Counted from the stretch's first letter, positions 48,086 to 59,178 are shown. The stretch is 64,000 nt of DNA from Microvirga solisilvae (GCF_022808595.1 NZ_JAKUCN010000001.1:434001-498000); one strand, 5' to 3'. The notes: a model not told the origin generated them from the sequence alone. Made by a program: numbers and translations.

Positions 48086-48120
48086 AAAGAAAGCCCGGCA
48101 ATGATGGTTTCATCGCCGGG
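48086..48120 (-). terminator. Terminator of the OmpA-family gene
   Basis: On the minus strand GCCCGGC pairs with GCCGGGC around a 15-base region that can fold further, followed by TTTCTTTA. The opposite strand also has ATTTTT after the hairpin, so it may act both ways. Confidence 0.75.
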
Positions 48121-48146
48121 CGATTTTTGTTACAACTCCTAGGGTT

Positions 48147-49931
48147 TTACTGCTGGTTCTGTCCCTGCAGGAGCGGCGTGATGCGGCGCATGGTAACGCG
48201 GCGGTTTTCCGCCTCGGGCCCTTGCGAGTTCACCTTCAGATACTGCTCGCCATAGCCCTGCGTAGTCAGGTTCTCGGCAGGGATCTGGAATTGCTGCGTC
48301 AGGATCGTCGCAACCGTTTCCGCGCGGCGGTCGGAGAGGGTGAGGTTGTCCTCGTCGGAGCCGACGGCGTCGGTGTGGCCTTCGACCAGGAAGATCTCGT
48401 TCGGGTTGCGGGAGATTGCCTGGCGCAGACCGTCCGCAATCACGCGAAGCTTGTCGACCTGATCCGGAGGAAGCTCCCACGATCCGAATTCGAAAGTGAT
48501 CGTGTCCAGGTCTACGCGGCGCATGCGCTCACGCAGCGGCTGGCTGCGGCGGATCTCGTCGAGGGTATAGGCGCGAGCGACGCGTTCCACCGGCGGAGCG
48601 GTGAAGGCCTCAACGATATCTGCCTCGGACGCACGCTCCGTCTCGACGATGTATTCCTCGCGCGGGATGCTCACCACCGGCGGAGGCAGGCGCAGAACCT
48701 CTTCCTCCACATAGCCGTAGCCGGGGCGCACGCCGATACCGCTGCGGCGGTTCTCGATCAGCACGACCTCACGGCCTGCCGGTTCGCGACGGACGCGGCG
48801 GATAAGGTTGCCGTACTCGTCCCGCACCGAAATGATCTCCGATCCATCCGGACGGCGGACGATGGTGACCTCCTCGTTGCCGCCACGACGCTCCACGCGA
48901 ACGTCGTTCGTACCGTAGATGCGGCGGAAGCGGTCTGACTCATCGTGGCGGATGATGATGTCGTTGCCTTCGCGGATGATCGTGCGATTGCCGGGCTCCT
49001 CGATGATGACGCGGCTGCCCTCCCTGCGTTCGCGACGCTGGCTGCGCAGATCGTCGATGCGCACGCGCGCCGGATCGAGCGGAGCGGTATTGCTCGGCGT
49101 AGGCGCGGCTTGCGGTGCAACCGGGGCCGAAGGGGCCGACGGCTGGGTGCGGGGGACAGCAGGAGCTGTGGGTGCAGGGGCCGGTGCCGGTTGCGGGCGT
49201 GGAGCGGGAGCCGCTGCAGGCGGCGGCGCGGATGGCGCAGGCGTGCTTGGCTGTGTGTCGGGCACAGGCGTAGGTGTGCGCTGCTGCTGGGCAGGACGCG
49301 GTGCATCAGCGGGGCGAGGTGCATCGGGGGCCGGCCTAGGCTGCACTGCCGGCGGCGTAGCGGGCCGGGCCGGAGTATCGGGAGCCTGCGGGCGGGGCCG
49401 TTCGGTCGGGCGCTGATCGCGCTGCTCCTGCGCCGGACGTGGGGGCTGGGCTCGCTCGGCAGGAGCTTGGCTGGGGCGCGCGGGCGTCGCCGGTTCAGCG
49501 CCGGAAGGTGGGGTCGGACGTTCGGGGCGCTGAGGACGTTCCTCCCGACGTTCTGCCGGTTGACGCTGCTCACGGCCGGGACGTTGAGTTGGGCGCGTCT
49601 CCTCATCCGGGCTGGTGGCGCGGGGAGCTGCGCGCGGAGCCGGTGCTTCAGGAGCGGCATCCTGGCCGCCACGCTGCGGCCGTGGCCTGCCGCCCTCGTC
49701 GTCCGCGCCGGGGCGTTGCTGGCGGCGCTGCTGACCGGGAGGGCCTCCTTCATCCTGTCCCTGCCGTGGACGCACTCTGGGCGGAAGCTGTCCCGGCTCA
49801 TCAGGCTGGGCCTGGGCGAGAGTGATAGGAGCGGGATTCTGTGGCTGGGGCGCAGACGCGTTGGCCGACAGCATCATCAGTGGCAGAGCGGTACTCGCGA
49901 GAAACAGGTTGGTGAGCTTCATGATCCTCAT
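48147..49931 (-). CDS. OmpA family protein with long Pro/Arg/Gln-rich region
   Basis: A 594-residue protein. A signal peptide (about residues 4-27, MKLTNLFLASTALPLMMLSA) is followed by about 250 residues of low-complexity Pro/Ala/Arg/Gln sequence. A charged beta-rich middle comes next (RNGGNEEVTIV-like; VRRDE...), and then an OmpA C-terminal peptidoglycan-binding domain with EGHTDAVGSDEDNLTLSDRR. It should tether the outer envelope to the wall. Its poly-proline tracts would need EF-P for synthesis. A second in-frame ATG at 49922 has AGGA just upstream and is an equally good start. It lies between era and recO on the opposite strand. Confidence 0.88.
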   Translation of the reverse strand: MRIMKLTNLFLASTALPLMMLSANASAPQPQNPAPITLAQAQPDEPGQLPPRVRPRQGQDEGGPPGQQRRQQRPGADDEGGRPRPQRGGQDAAPEAPAPRAAPRATSPDEETRPTQRPGREQRQPAERREERPQRPERPTPPSGAEPATPARPSQAPAERAQPPRPAQEQRDQRPTERPRPQAPDTPARPATPPAVQPRPAPDAPRPADAPRPAQQQRTPTPVPDTQPSTPAPSAPPPAAAPAPRPQPAPAPAPTAPAVPRTQPSAPSAPVAPQAAPTPSNTAPLDPARVRIDDLRSQRRERREGSRVIIEEPGNRTIIREGNDIIIRHDESDRFRRIYGTNDVRVERRGGNEEVTIVRRPDGSEIISVRDEYGNLIRRVRREPAGREVVLIENRRSGIGVRPGYGYVEEEVLRLPPPVVSIPREEYIVETERASEADIVEAFTAPPVERVARAYTLDEIRRSQPLRERMRRVDLDTITFEFGSWELPPDQVDKLRVIADGLRQAISRNPNEIFLVEGHTDAVGSDEDNLTLSDRRAETVATILTQQFQIPAENLTTQGYGEQYLKVNSQGPEAENRRVTMRRITPLLQGQNQQ

Positions 49932-50110
49932 TCACATGCTGGAACTAAAGATGTTCGTGAATGCCAAGCTGCTCTATTAGTTCCATTTTTTAGGCATGTT
50001 CGGGCTGGGGGGATATCTTAACATTTTAGCCCGATGCTCTTGGAAAATATGGCAAAAAGCCCTCCCGATGCTTACATCAGGGCTACTGCCCATCAAGAGC
50101 ACCGCACCCG

Positions 50111-50842
50111 ATGCAATGGACCGATGAAGGCGTCGTTCTCGGCGTCCGCAAACATGGCGAGACGAGCGTCATCCTTGAGCTGATGACGCGCGAGCACGGC
50201 CGCCATTCGGGCCTCGTCCATGGTGGGCGCTCCAAAACATTGCAGGCAGTGCTCCAGCCGGGCAATACGGTGCAGGCGACTTGGCGCGCGCGGCTCGACG
50301 AGCATCTCGGGAATTTCCAGGTCGAGGGCCTGAACCTGCGGGCCTCGCGGCTCATGGACTCGTCCATGGCGCTCTATGGCCTGGCTGCTTTGGCGAACCT
50401 CCTTCGCTTCGTTCCGGAGCGCGACCCGCATTTCGCCCTCTACGAAACCTTGACCGTTCTGGTGGACCATCTGGACGATCCGGACCTCGCGCCCGCGCTC
50501 TTCGTGCGCTTTGAACTCGCCATGCTGGCGGAACTTGGCTTCGGGCTCGATTTGACTTCCTGCGCCGCCACCGGCGCCGAACGGGACCTGATCTATGTTT
50601 CGCCCAAGAGCGGGCGGGCGGTAAGTGCGGAGGCGGGGGAACCCTACAAGGAAAGGCTCCTGAAGCTCCCTGGTTTCCTGATCGGCCAGACCCGGGCTAA
50701 CCGCCCGAGCGAGAGCGAGATCAGGGCGGGATTTGCACTCACAGACTTCTTCCTGCATCAGAACGTCTTCGATCCACAGGGGCAGAAGGCTCCAGCGGAG
50801 CGGGCGCGTTTCGTCGCACTGGCGACAGCTGGGGACGAATGA
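50111..50842 (+). CDS. recO: DNA repair protein RecO
   Basis: A 243-residue protein. An N-terminal OB fold (MQWTDEGVVLGVRKHGETSV; HGGRSK) is followed by a helical C-terminal domain. It loads RecA onto SSB-coated DNA in the RecFOR pathway. The position downstream of rnc-era on the same strand fits the conserved cluster despite the inverted pair between. parC follows after 67 bases. Confidence 0.93.
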   Translation: MQWTDEGVVLGVRKHGETSVILELMTREHGRHSGLVHGGRSKTLQAVLQPGNTVQATWRARLDEHLGNFQVEGLNLRASRLMDSSMALYGLAALANLLRFVPERDPHFALYETLTVLVDHLDDPDLAPALFVRFELAMLAELGFGLDLTSCAATGAERDLIYVSPKSGRAVSAEAGEPYKERLLKLPGFLIGQTRANRPSESEIRAGFALTDFFLHQNVFDPQGQKAPAERARFVALATAGDE

Positions 50843-50909
50843 GGTTTGTTTCTGTTATGTTCTCATTTCAAGTGATAAAGAAGCGATTCGGTATTGAGGA
50901 ATTCAGGTA

Positions 50910-53156
50910 ATGGGTAAGCCGGTCAATCCACCGTCTGGCGGCGAGATCGAGAACATCAATCTCAAGGACGCCTTGGAAGAGCGCTATCTCGCATATGCGC
51001 TCTCCACGATCATGCACCGTGCGCTGCCGGATGCGCGAGACGGGTTGAAGCCCGTCCACCGCCGCATCCTGCATGCCATGCGTCTGTTGAAGCTCGACCC
51101 GAAGTCGGCTCCGAAGAAATGCGCCCGCATCGTCGGTGACGTGATGGGTCAGTATCACCCGCACGGCGACCAATCGATTTATGACGCACTCGTGCGCATG
51201 GCGCAGGATTTCGCGCAGCGCTATCCGCTGGCGGACGGGCAGGGCAATTTCGGCAATATCGATGGCGATGGCGCCGCTGCGATGCGTTACACCGAGGCGA
51301 AGCTGACGGAAGTCGCGCGCCTGCTGCTCGAAGGCATCGACGAGGACTCCGTCGATTTTCGCGAGACCTACGATCAGGCGAACGAGGAGCCGGTGGTTCT
51401 GCCCGCCGCATTCCCGAATCTGCTCGCCAACGGCTCACAGGGCATTGCGGTCGGCATGGCGACATCCATCCCGCCGCATAACGCCGCCGAGTTGTGCGAT
51501 GCGGCGCTGCACCTGATCTCGAAGCCGAACGCCTCGACCGAGCAGCTGATGCAGTTCGTACAGGGACCCGATCTTCCGACCGGCGGCATCATTGTCGATA
51601 CGCCTGCTTCCATGGCCGAGACCTACAGCACAGGTCGCGGTTCGTTCCGCGTGCGCGCGCGCTGGAACAAGGAAGATCTGGGACGCGGCAACTGGCAGAT
51701 CGTCGTTACCGAAATTCCGTATTCCGTGCCGAAGTCCCGCTTGATCGAGAAGATCGCGGAACTTCTGCAGGACAAGAAGCTGCCGCTGCTTGCGGATGTG
51801 CGCGATGAGTCGGCGGAGGACATCCGCGTGGTTCTGGAGCCGCGCGCGAAGACGGTCGATCCGATCATCCTCATGGAATCCCTCTTCAAGCTGACCGAGC
51901 TTGAAAGCCGCATTCCCATGAACGTGAATGTGCTCGCTGGCGGCAAGGTGCCGAAGGTGCTGAGCCTTGCCGAGTGCCTGCGCGAATGGCTCGACCATCG
52001 CCGGGAAGTGCTGATCCGCCGCTCCAAGTTCCGCCTGTCGGCCATCGACAAGCGTTTGGAGATCTTGGGCGGCCTGCTCATCGTCTATCTCGATCTCGAC
52101 CGGGTGATCAAAATCATCCGCGAAGAGGACGAGCCGAAGCAGGAGCTGATGCGCGTCTTCAAGCTCACCGAGGTTCAGGCCAACGCCATTCTCGACACGC
52201 GCCTGCGTTCGCTTCGCAAGCTCGAAGAGATGGAGCTGAAGCGCGAGCAGAAGAATCTGCAGGATGAGAAGGCGAAGATCGAAGAGCTGCTCGATTCCGA
52301 GAAGATCCAATGGAAGACGGTCGCTGCCGAGATCAAGGAGGTCCGCAAGACCTTCGGTCCAGACACGGCAATCGGCAAGCGTCGCACCACCTTCGATCAG
52401 GCGCCCGACACCTCCGATATCGACTTCGCGGAGGCCATGATCGAGCGCGAGCCGATCACGGTCATCGTCTCCGAGAAGGGCTGGGTCCGCGCCATGAAGG
52501 GGCATCAGGAGGATCTTTCCTCCCTGCAGTTCCGTGGTGACGACAAGCTCAAGACGGCCTTCTTCGCCGAGACCACGTCCAAGATCATCGTGGCGGCGAC
52601 GAACGGACGCTTCTTCACGCTCGATGCGTCGAAGCTCCCCGGCGGTCGCGGATTCGGTGATCCGATCCGACTCATGGTCGATCTAGAGGAGGGCGCGGAC
52701 TTCATCGCGGCCTTCCCGTTCAAGGCTGGGACGAAGCTCCTTGTGGTTTCGGCGGACGGACGCGGCTTCATCGTGCCGACCGACGAGATCGTCGCGAATA
52801 CCCGCAAGGGCAAGCAGATCCTCAACCTCGATGCGCCGGCCACCATGGTCGTCAGCACCGATGCGGCGGGTGATCACGTCGCGATCATCGGCGAGAACCG
52901 CAAGCTTCTGATCTTCCCCGTGAAGCAGGTGCCGGAAATGACCCGCGGCAAGGGCGTGCGCCTCCAGCGCTACAAGGACGGCGGCGTCTCCGACGCCAAG
53001 GTCTTCACGCTGAAGGAAGGCCTGACTTGGAAGGACACGGCAGGCCGCACCTGGACGGTGGCGAAGGAAGACCTGCGCGACTGGATGGGTGACCGCACGG
53101 AAGCCGGCCGCCTGCCGCCGAAGGGATTCCCGAAATCGAATAAATTCGGAGAATAA
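50910..53156 (+). CDS. parC: DNA topoisomerase IV subunit A
   Basis: A 748-residue subunit that cleaves and religates DNA to decatenate daughter chromosomes. The catalytic Tyr127 is in [12 protein letters not shown], and the HRRILHAM and [14 protein letters not shown] stretches are standard. The quinolone-region residues read GDQSIYD. The C-terminal beta-pinwheel (about 500-740) is shorter than in GyrA and lacks a clear GyrA box, supporting ParC over GyrA. It is followed at once by a frameshifted glutathione transferase gene. Confidence 0.96.
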   Translation: MGKPVNPPSGGEIENINLKDALEERYLAYALSTIMHRALPDARDGLKPVHRRILHAMRLLKLDPKSAPKKCARIVGDVMGQYHPHGDQSIYDALVRMAQDFAQRYPLADGQGNFGNIDGDGAAAMRYTEAKLTEVARLLLEGIDEDSVDFRETYDQANEEPVVLPAAFPNLLANGSQGIAVGMATSIPPHNAAELCDAALHLISKPNASTEQLMQFVQGPDLPTGGIIVDTPASMAETYSTGRGSFRVRARWNKEDLGRGNWQIVVTEIPYSVPKSRLIEKIAELLQDKKLPLLADVRDESAEDIRVVLEPRAKTVDPIILMESLFKLTELESRIPMNVNVLAGGKVPKVLSLAECLREWLDHRREVLIRRSKFRLSAIDKRLEILGGLLIVYLDLDRVIKIIREEDEPKQELMRVFKLTEVQANAILDTRLRSLRKLEEMELKREQKNLQDEKAKIEELLDSEKIQWKTVAAEIKEVRKTFGPDTAIGKRRTTFDQAPDTSDIDFAEAMIEREPITVIVSEKGWVRAMKGHQEDLSSLQFRGDDKLKTAFFAETTSKIIVAATNGRFFTLDASKLPGGRGFGDPIRLMVDLEEGADFIAAFPFKAGTKLLVVSADGRGFIVPTDEIVANTRKGKQILNLDAPATMVVSTDAAGDHVAIIGENRKLLIFPVKQVPEMTRGKGVRLQRYKDGGVSDAKVFTLKEGLTWKDTAGRTWTVAKEDLRDWMGDRTEAGRLPPKGFPKSNKFGE

Positions 53157-53770
53157 ATGATGTCAAGTCTCGTGCTCTACGGGAACAGGGAGTCGGGCCA
53201 TTCCTACAAGGTCAGACTGGCTCTCACGCTTCTCGGCCTGGAGCACGAGTACGTCCCATCGATCTCATGATCGAGCGCAACAACCGGCCTCCCGATTTTC
53301 GGGAAGTCAGCCGGTTCGGCGAGGTGCCGGTCCTCGTCACGAATGGCGAAGCGCTCGTTCAGTCGAACGCGATCCTCATGCACCTCGCACGAACCACTGG
53401 CCAATTGCGCGGCGAGTGCGATCCTGACCACACGATGGAATGGATGTTCTGGGAAGCGAACCGGATCACCTTCTCCATCTCCAATCTCCGCTTCGCGCGG
53501 CGCTTCACGAAGGATACGCCGCCCGATGTGATCGCGTGGCTCGAAGCCCGCGCGCGGACAGATCTCGATCGGCTCGACGAGGAGTTTCGAGGCAAGGACG
53601 AGTTCCTGCTCGGCTCGACAATTTCCATCGCGGACATCGCCTGCTGCAGCTATCTGTTCTGGCCCGAACAGACAGGCCTCGATTATGGCGCATGGAAGCA
53701 TGTGAGCGCATGGCTCGACCGCATTCGCGCTGTGCCAGGCTGGGCGCATCCTTATTCGCTGATGAGCTAG
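53157..53770 (+). pseudogene. Frameshifted glutathione S-transferase
   Basis: The ATG at 53157 begins MMSSLVLYGNRESGHSYKVR and continues as a thioredoxin-fold N-terminal domain to EHEYVP, then hits TGA at 53268. The next frame resumes with IDLMIERNNRPPDFREVSRF and runs to 53770 as an ordinary GST (GEVPVLVTNGEALVQSNAIL; C-terminal helices). One base missing from the run CCC at 53255-53257 would restore a 204-residue protein. Either it is a recent pseudogene or a homopolymer sequencing error. The second part alone (ATG 53267) would lack the glutathione-activating N-terminus. Confidence 0.85.
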
Positions 53771-53782
53771 AGGCTGATATCT

Positions 53783-54070
53783 GTGCAGATGGTGTTCAAC
53801 CTCATGCTCGCGCTCGCCGCCGGCGGATGGGTCGTCACTTTGATAGGAGCTGTCCTGTCGGTCATGGCCTTCGATGCGCCGAGCGCTCAGGGACAATGGC
53901 AGGCCTGGGGCTTTGTCGGTGGAATGTGCGTGCTCTGTCTGGCGACACTGGCCGCGATTATTGCTGCTAAGTGGCTGTTCGAGAGCGAGCGCGCTGCTCC
54001 GGCACTCGCATTGCTGGTCGTACCGGCTGGGGTTGGAGCCTTCGCCCTAGCCAGGAAAATTTTGGGATAG
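53783..54070 (+). CDS. Small membrane protein, 95 residues
   Basis: Three hydrophobic helices (MLALAAGGWVVTLIGAVLSV; WGFVGGMCVLCLATLAAIIA; ALALLVVPAGVGAFALA). The start is GTG at 53783 or ATG at 53789. It follows the GST remnant by 12 bases and runs convergent with bpt (5 bases between stops). No family is recognised. Confidence 0.6.
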   Translation: MQMVFNLMLALAAGGWVVTLIGAVLSVMAFDAPSAQGQWQAWGFVGGMCVLCLATLAAIIAAKWLFESERAAPALALLVVPAGVGAFALARKILG

Positions 54071-54075
54071 AACTT

Positions 54076-54822
54076 TTAGCCCACCCGCACCCAGCCATGG
54101 CTGCCGAGGCGCTCCTGAGGTGTGAAGCGCGCCTTGTAGCCCATCTTCTTCGAGCCCTCGACCCAGTAGCCGAGATAGAGATAAGGCAGGCCCATCGCCT
54201 TTGCCCGGCGGATATGATCGAGGATCATGAAGGTGCCGAGGCTCCTGTCCTGATACTCGGGATCGTAGAAGGAATAGACCATCGACAGGCCGTCGCTCAT
54301 CACATCTGTCAGACAGACGGCGATGAGGTCGCCTTCGCCCCGTCCGGTGATGCCGCTGTCGATGCCCCGGCGGCGATACTCGATCAGCAGCGTGTCCACG
54401 TGGCTGTCCTCGACCATCATGGAATAGTCGAGCACGGACATATCGGCCATGCCGCCATCCGCATGGCGCGCATCCACGTAGCGGCGGAACAATGCGTATT
54501 GTTCAGAGGATGGGCGGTTGGGCAATTCGTTGCCGATCAGGTCGGCATTGGTCTTCAAAACACGTTTCAGGTTTCCCGACGCCTCGAACTCGCCTGCGAG
54601 AACGCGAACGGAGATACAGGCGCGGCATGTGTCGCAGGCAGGTCTGTAGGCGATGGTCTGCGAGCGGCGGAAGCCACCTTGGGTGAGGATCTCGTTCAGC
54701 TCACGTCCGCGCCGGCCGACAATATGCGTGAAGACCTTCCGCTCTTCCTTGCCCGGCAGATAGGGGCACGCGGAAGGCGAGGTGAGATAGAATTGCGGTG
54801 CGTCGCGGGAGTGACTCGTCAA
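54076..54822 (-). CDS. bpt: Aspartate/glutamate leucyltransferase (Bpt)
   Basis: A 248-residue member of the arginyl-tRNA protein transferase family, bacterial Bpt type. [17 protein letters not shown] and the paired cysteines in [14 protein letters not shown] form the N-terminal module. [18 protein letters not shown] and [20 protein letters not shown] are in the GNAT-like C-terminal part. Bpt adds leucine from Leu-tRNA to N-terminal Asp or Glu and so marks proteins for ClpS/ClpAP (N-degron pathway). Confidence 0.93.
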   Translation of the reverse strand: MTSHSRDAPQFYLTSPSACPYLPGKEERKVFTHIVGRRGRELNEILTQGGFRRSQTIAYRPACDTCRACISVRVLAGEFEASGNLKRVLKTNADLIGNELPNRPSSEQYALFRRYVDARHADGGMADMSVLDYSMMVEDSHVDTLLIEYRRRGIDSGITGRGEGDLIAVCLTDVMSDGLSMVYSFYDPEYQDRSLGTFMILDHIRRAKAMGLPYLYLGYWVEGSKKMGYKARFTPQERLGSHGWVRVG

Positions 54823-54840
54823 GCCGGGAAGCCTTGTGGA

Positions 54841-54871
54841 GAAACCTTGGGCGCTAAATCAACGCCCAAGG
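54841..54871 (-). terminator. Terminator of the ilvA-RDD transcript
   Basis: CCTTGGGCG/CGCCCAAGG has a perfect 9-bp stem around nine bases, followed on the minus strand by TTTC. It lies 54 bases after the RDD gene and 19 bases before the bpt start. Confidence 0.7.
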
Positions 54872-54924
54872 ATAACATTGGTGCCGCTCCCGTCCAGTAA
54901 AAGAGCGGCGATGTCGCAGCCTTG

Positions 54925-55419
54925 TTATGAGGCCCGGACGATCATCATTCCCGTGAGCAGGTCGCGGATGAAGCGCCCGTCATTGCGCAGGAAGCCGACG
55001 AGCACGTCGCAGGCCCAGAGCAGGAAGGTCGAGATCGCGACATAGAAGAACAGCGCGTGCACCGCGGCGGCCAGCATGGAGGTGCCCCGACCCGTCGACG
55101 GATCGATGACGCGAAGGCCCATGGTGCGCATGCCCACCGTCGCCTGGTTCTGCCCGCCGATGGTGACTGCGTTGTAGACGATGAAGATCAGTGCCGTGAG
55201 CGGCAGGGCGAAGAACAGGCCCCAGCCGAGGCCGAGCGTGATGATTCCGAGGAAGAAGATGCCGATGGAGATCAGGATGACCCAAAGCGCGATCACGGCC
55301 AGGTCGATCAGATAGGCCCAGAACCGGCGGGCGATGACACCCTCCGTCAGGCGGGCATCGACCTGATAGGTGTTGTACTCGATGGTCGGCGGGTAGGGCC
55401 GATTGACCATTGTCTTCAT
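54925..55419 (-). CDS. RDD family membrane protein
   Basis: A 164-residue protein with three to four helices. RRFWAYLIDLAVIALW contains the Arg and Asp-type residues that name the RDD domain (here R-x-x-A-x-x-I-D), and GMRTMGLRVID is the second conserved block. Some RDD proteins are Na+/H+ antiporters or envelope assembly factors. No role is assigned. GAGGA precedes the ATG, and the gene begins 3 bases after the ilvA stop. Confidence 0.85.
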   Translation of the reverse strand: MKTMVNRPYPPTIEYNTYQVDARLTEGVIARRFWAYLIDLAVIALWVILISIGIFFLGIITLGLGWGLFFALPLTALIFIVYNAVTIGGQNQATVGMRTMGLRVIDPSTGRGTSMLAAAVHALFFYVAISTFLLWACDVLVGFLRNDGRFIRDLLTGMMIVRAS

Positions 55420-55422
55420 TCC

Positions 55423-56664
55423 TCAATAGGCGGTCTCGGACAGGCAGCGGGAATCGAGCCGCCGCGGATCGAGGCCCTCCGCCTTCAGGGACTCGAACAC
55501 CTCCAATGTATGTGCTCTGTCGCGAGTTTCGATAGTGATGTCGATGGAAACGCCCTTGGCCGGTACGTCGAGGTAAAGACGTCCGTGGGAAACCTCCAGG
55601 ATATTGGCCCCGAGCTGCCCGAGCAGGCTCGCCACGCGGCCGAGCAGGCCTGGGCGGTCGTTGGAGGTGATGCGGAAGGAGGCGATGCGGTCGTCGCGCT
55701 CCAATTCGCGCACCATCACGGAGGCGAGGATGCGCGCGTCGATATTGCCGCCGCAAAGCACAAGGCCGACGCGCTTGCCCTCGAAGCGCTCGGGCTGGGC
55801 CAGCATGGCGGCAAGACCCGCCGCGCCTGCGCCTTCCGCCATGGTCCGCTGAAGGGTGGCATAGGCGTTGACGGCGCGCTCGATGAGCGGCTCTTCGACG
55901 GAAATGATGTCGGAGACGAGATCGCGCACGATGGGCAGGGGCAACTGGCCCACAGTCTTCACCGCGATGCCTTCGGCCAGGGTTTGGCCGCCGATGGGCT
56001 GGTTCTCGCCGCGAATGGCATTGAGGAAAGACGGGTAGAGAGCCGCTTCCACGCCGATGATCTCGATGGAGGGCTTGATCGCCTTCGCGGCGATGGTGAT
56101 GCCGGAGATCAGGCCGCCGCCGCCGATGGGCACGATGATCTGGTCGAGGTCCGGCGCATCGGCCAGCATCTCCATGGCGATGGTGCCCTGGCCCGCCATG
56201 ACCTTCGGATCGTCATAAGGGTGGACGAGGACGAGGCCTTCAGCCTCGATGATCTCGCGGACCCGGTGGGCGGATTCATAGAGGGTTTCGCCGTAGAGGA
56301 TCACGCGCGCGCCATAGGCGCGGGTGTTCTCGGCCTTCACCAGAGGCGCGCTTTCCGGCATCACGATGGTCGCCGGAATGCCGAGGCGGCGGGCATGATA
56401 GGCGACCGCCTGGGCATGGTTGCCTGCCGACATGGCGATGACGCCGCGCTTGCGCTCTTCGGGTGTGAGGCTTTCCAGCTTGTTGACCGCGCCGCGCTCC
56501 TTGAAGGAGCCGGTGGGCTGCATGTTCTCGTGCTTCACGCAGACGGTGGCGCCGGTCATCTGGGACAGGCGCGGTGCGGGCACGAGCGGCGTGCGCAGAA
56601 CCTGCCCCTGAATGGTGCTGGCGGCGCGCTCCACGTCCTGCAGGGTGATCGCGTAATCGGCCAA
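55423..56664 (-). CDS. ilvA: Threonine ammonia-lyase (single ACT domain)
   Basis: A 413-residue fold-type II PLP enzyme that deaminates threonine to 2-oxobutyrate. The PLP lysine is Lys55 in PTGSFKERGAV, and the phosphate-binding glycine loop lies in VPIGGGGLISG. A single C-terminal ACT-like domain (about 325-400; SNDRPGLLGRVASLLGQLG) places it in the shorter class, between the catabolic TdcB and the two-ACT biosynthetic IlvA, so feedback control by isoleucine is uncertain. The start is TTG at 56664 with GGAGG 5 bases upstream. Confidence 0.92.
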   Translation of the reverse strand: MADYAITLQDVERAASTIQGQVLRTPLVPAPRLSQMTGATVCVKHENMQPTGSFKERGAVNKLESLTPEERKRGVIAMSAGNHAQAVAYHARRLGIPATIVMPESAPLVKAENTRAYGARVILYGETLYESAHRVREIIEAEGLVLVHPYDDPKVMAGQGTIAMEMLADAPDLDQIIVPIGGGGLISGITIAAKAIKPSIEIIGVEAALYPSFLNAIRGENQPIGGQTLAEGIAVKTVGQLPLPIVRDLVSDIISVEEPLIERAVNAYATLQRTMAEGAGAAGLAAMLAQPERFEGKRVGLVLCGGNIDARILASVMVRELERDDRIASFRITSNDRPGLLGRVASLLGQLGANILEVSHGRLYLDVPAKGVSIDITIETRDRAHTLEVFESLKAEGLDPRRLDSRCLSETAY

Positions 56665-56694
56665 GATTTCCTCCGGTATTCTTTATTATAGCCC

Positions 56695-58050
56695 TTAAAC
56701 GGGTCTTGGTGTTGGTTCTTGAAAGCCCAGCAGGCCGCCGGGCCGGTAGATCAGGAATATGGCGAGCGCGGCATAGAGTGCCACGTCCCGCGCTTCGATG
56801 GGTAGATAAGCCGACCAGACGGTTTCGAACAATCCTATAATGAAACCACCTAACAGGGCTCCCGGCACAGAGCCGATGCCGCCGATGATCGCTCCGATCA
56901 GGGCCTTGAGCCCGTATTGGAAGCCGCCCGCGAAACCCAGCCCTCCATATTGCACGACGATCAGCATGCCCGAGAGGCCCGCCATGGCGCCGGCGAGCGC
57001 CAGCGTCTTCGTCAGAAGGCGAGGACCGTCGACGCCCATCAAGGCAGCCGCCTTGGCATCGTCCGCATAGGCTCGCCAGGAGCGTCCAAAGCCGGTGGCT
57101 TTCATCAGCCATAGAAGTCCGAGGGCCGCCGCTAGTCCCAAGCCGGTGGTGACGAGGCTGATCGGCGTGAGGCTGACCAGAAAATCTTTCGAGCGCGCGA
57201 AGGGCAGTGCCTCCGACCAGATCGGCGGCAGCCAGACTGTGACGGGGCTCTGCACGAGGCGTAAGTATTCCATCAGCGCCAGAGACAGGCCGACAGTGGC
57301 TATGAGGCTCGGTTGCGAACTCGCCGTGGTGATGCGGGCGATGGTGAAGTATCCACCGACGGCGCTGTGCATCGCACCCGCGAATAATGCTCCGGCAAGA
57401 CCGGCGAGGATGCCGAGCAATGGCACATTGATGCCCGAGACGAGCACCAGCGAAGTTCCCACGACCGTTGCCGCTGCTCCAACAGCGGCAAGCTCTCCGA
57501 ATGCGAGGTTGATGCGTCCGCTCAGGCCGAAGACGAGAGAGAAGGCAACCGAGAGCAGCGCATAGATCGCCATGCGCGGCAGGCTCACCAGGAACTGTTG
57601 CAGCCCATAGGCGAGGGTGGAGGGAAGTTCGATCACGTCGGCAGCCGCCGGGCTGCCGGGATCGGCTGCGATTCCTTCAGGAGTTTGCAGATAATATTGC
57701 TTGAGCAGGTAGAGGCTCGCACCCGAGATTGGTCCTTCTTCCGTGGCAAGGCCGATCAGATCCGCCTTGTTGAGGGCAAGGCCCGCCGCCGCAAAAGTGC
57801 AGATCGCATCGCGGTCGAGGGGCGGACGATCTGGGTATTGTGCCGTGTAATGGACGTGCAGGCTCTGCGCCGACGGTCCTTTTTGAATCCGCTGAACGCT
57901 AATCACGGCGCCCGGATTGAGAGCAGGCAGGGTGGAGCGGCACACACGCGCCTGATCCGCATCGATGGTCCAGGAGCATGCTGCGAGCAGGCAGAATCCC
58001 GCAAGGCAGGCGATCACTCGCCATGCCCTGAAGATGCCTGCCTCGCTCAT
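56695..58050 (-). CDS. LivH-type ABC permease with N-terminal lipoprotein-like domain
   Basis: A 451-residue protein. Residues 1-25 are a lipoprotein-like signal (GFCLLAAC, Cys25). Residues 26-150 form a polar domain with three further cysteines or conserved polar positions (RVCRSTLPALNPGAVISVQR; DAICTFAAAG). Residues 155-445 are a branched-chain amino acid permease of the LivH type (NLAFGELAAVGA; GGIGSVPGALLGGFIIG). The N-terminal part is not found in E. coli LivH. No LivM, LivG, LivF or binding protein gene is adjacent. Whether the signal is cleaved, or stays as the first helix, is unclear. Confidence 0.85.
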   Translation of the reverse strand: MSEAGIFRAWRVIACLAGFCLLAACSWTIDADQARVCRSTLPALNPGAVISVQRIQKGPSAQSLHVHYTAQYPDRPPLDRDAICTFAAAGLALNKADLIGLATEEGPISGASLYLLKQYYLQTPEGIAADPGSPAAADVIELPSTLAYGLQQFLVSLPRMAIYALLSVAFSLVFGLSGRINLAFGELAAVGAAATVVGTSLVLVSGINVPLLGILAGLAGALFAGAMHSAVGGYFTIARITTASSQPSLIATVGLSLALMEYLRLVQSPVTVWLPPIWSEALPFARSKDFLVSLTPISLVTTGLGLAAALGLLWLMKATGFGRSWRAYADDAKAAALMGVDGPRLLTKTLALAGAMAGLSGMLIVVQYGGLGFAGGFQYGLKALIGAIIGGIGSVPGALLGGFIIGLFETVWSAYLPIEARDVALYAALAIFLIYRPGGLLGFQEPTPRPV

Positions 58051-58071
58051 GTGCGGCCTTTTAGAAGAGGA

Positions 58072-59178
<1,107 letters not shown>

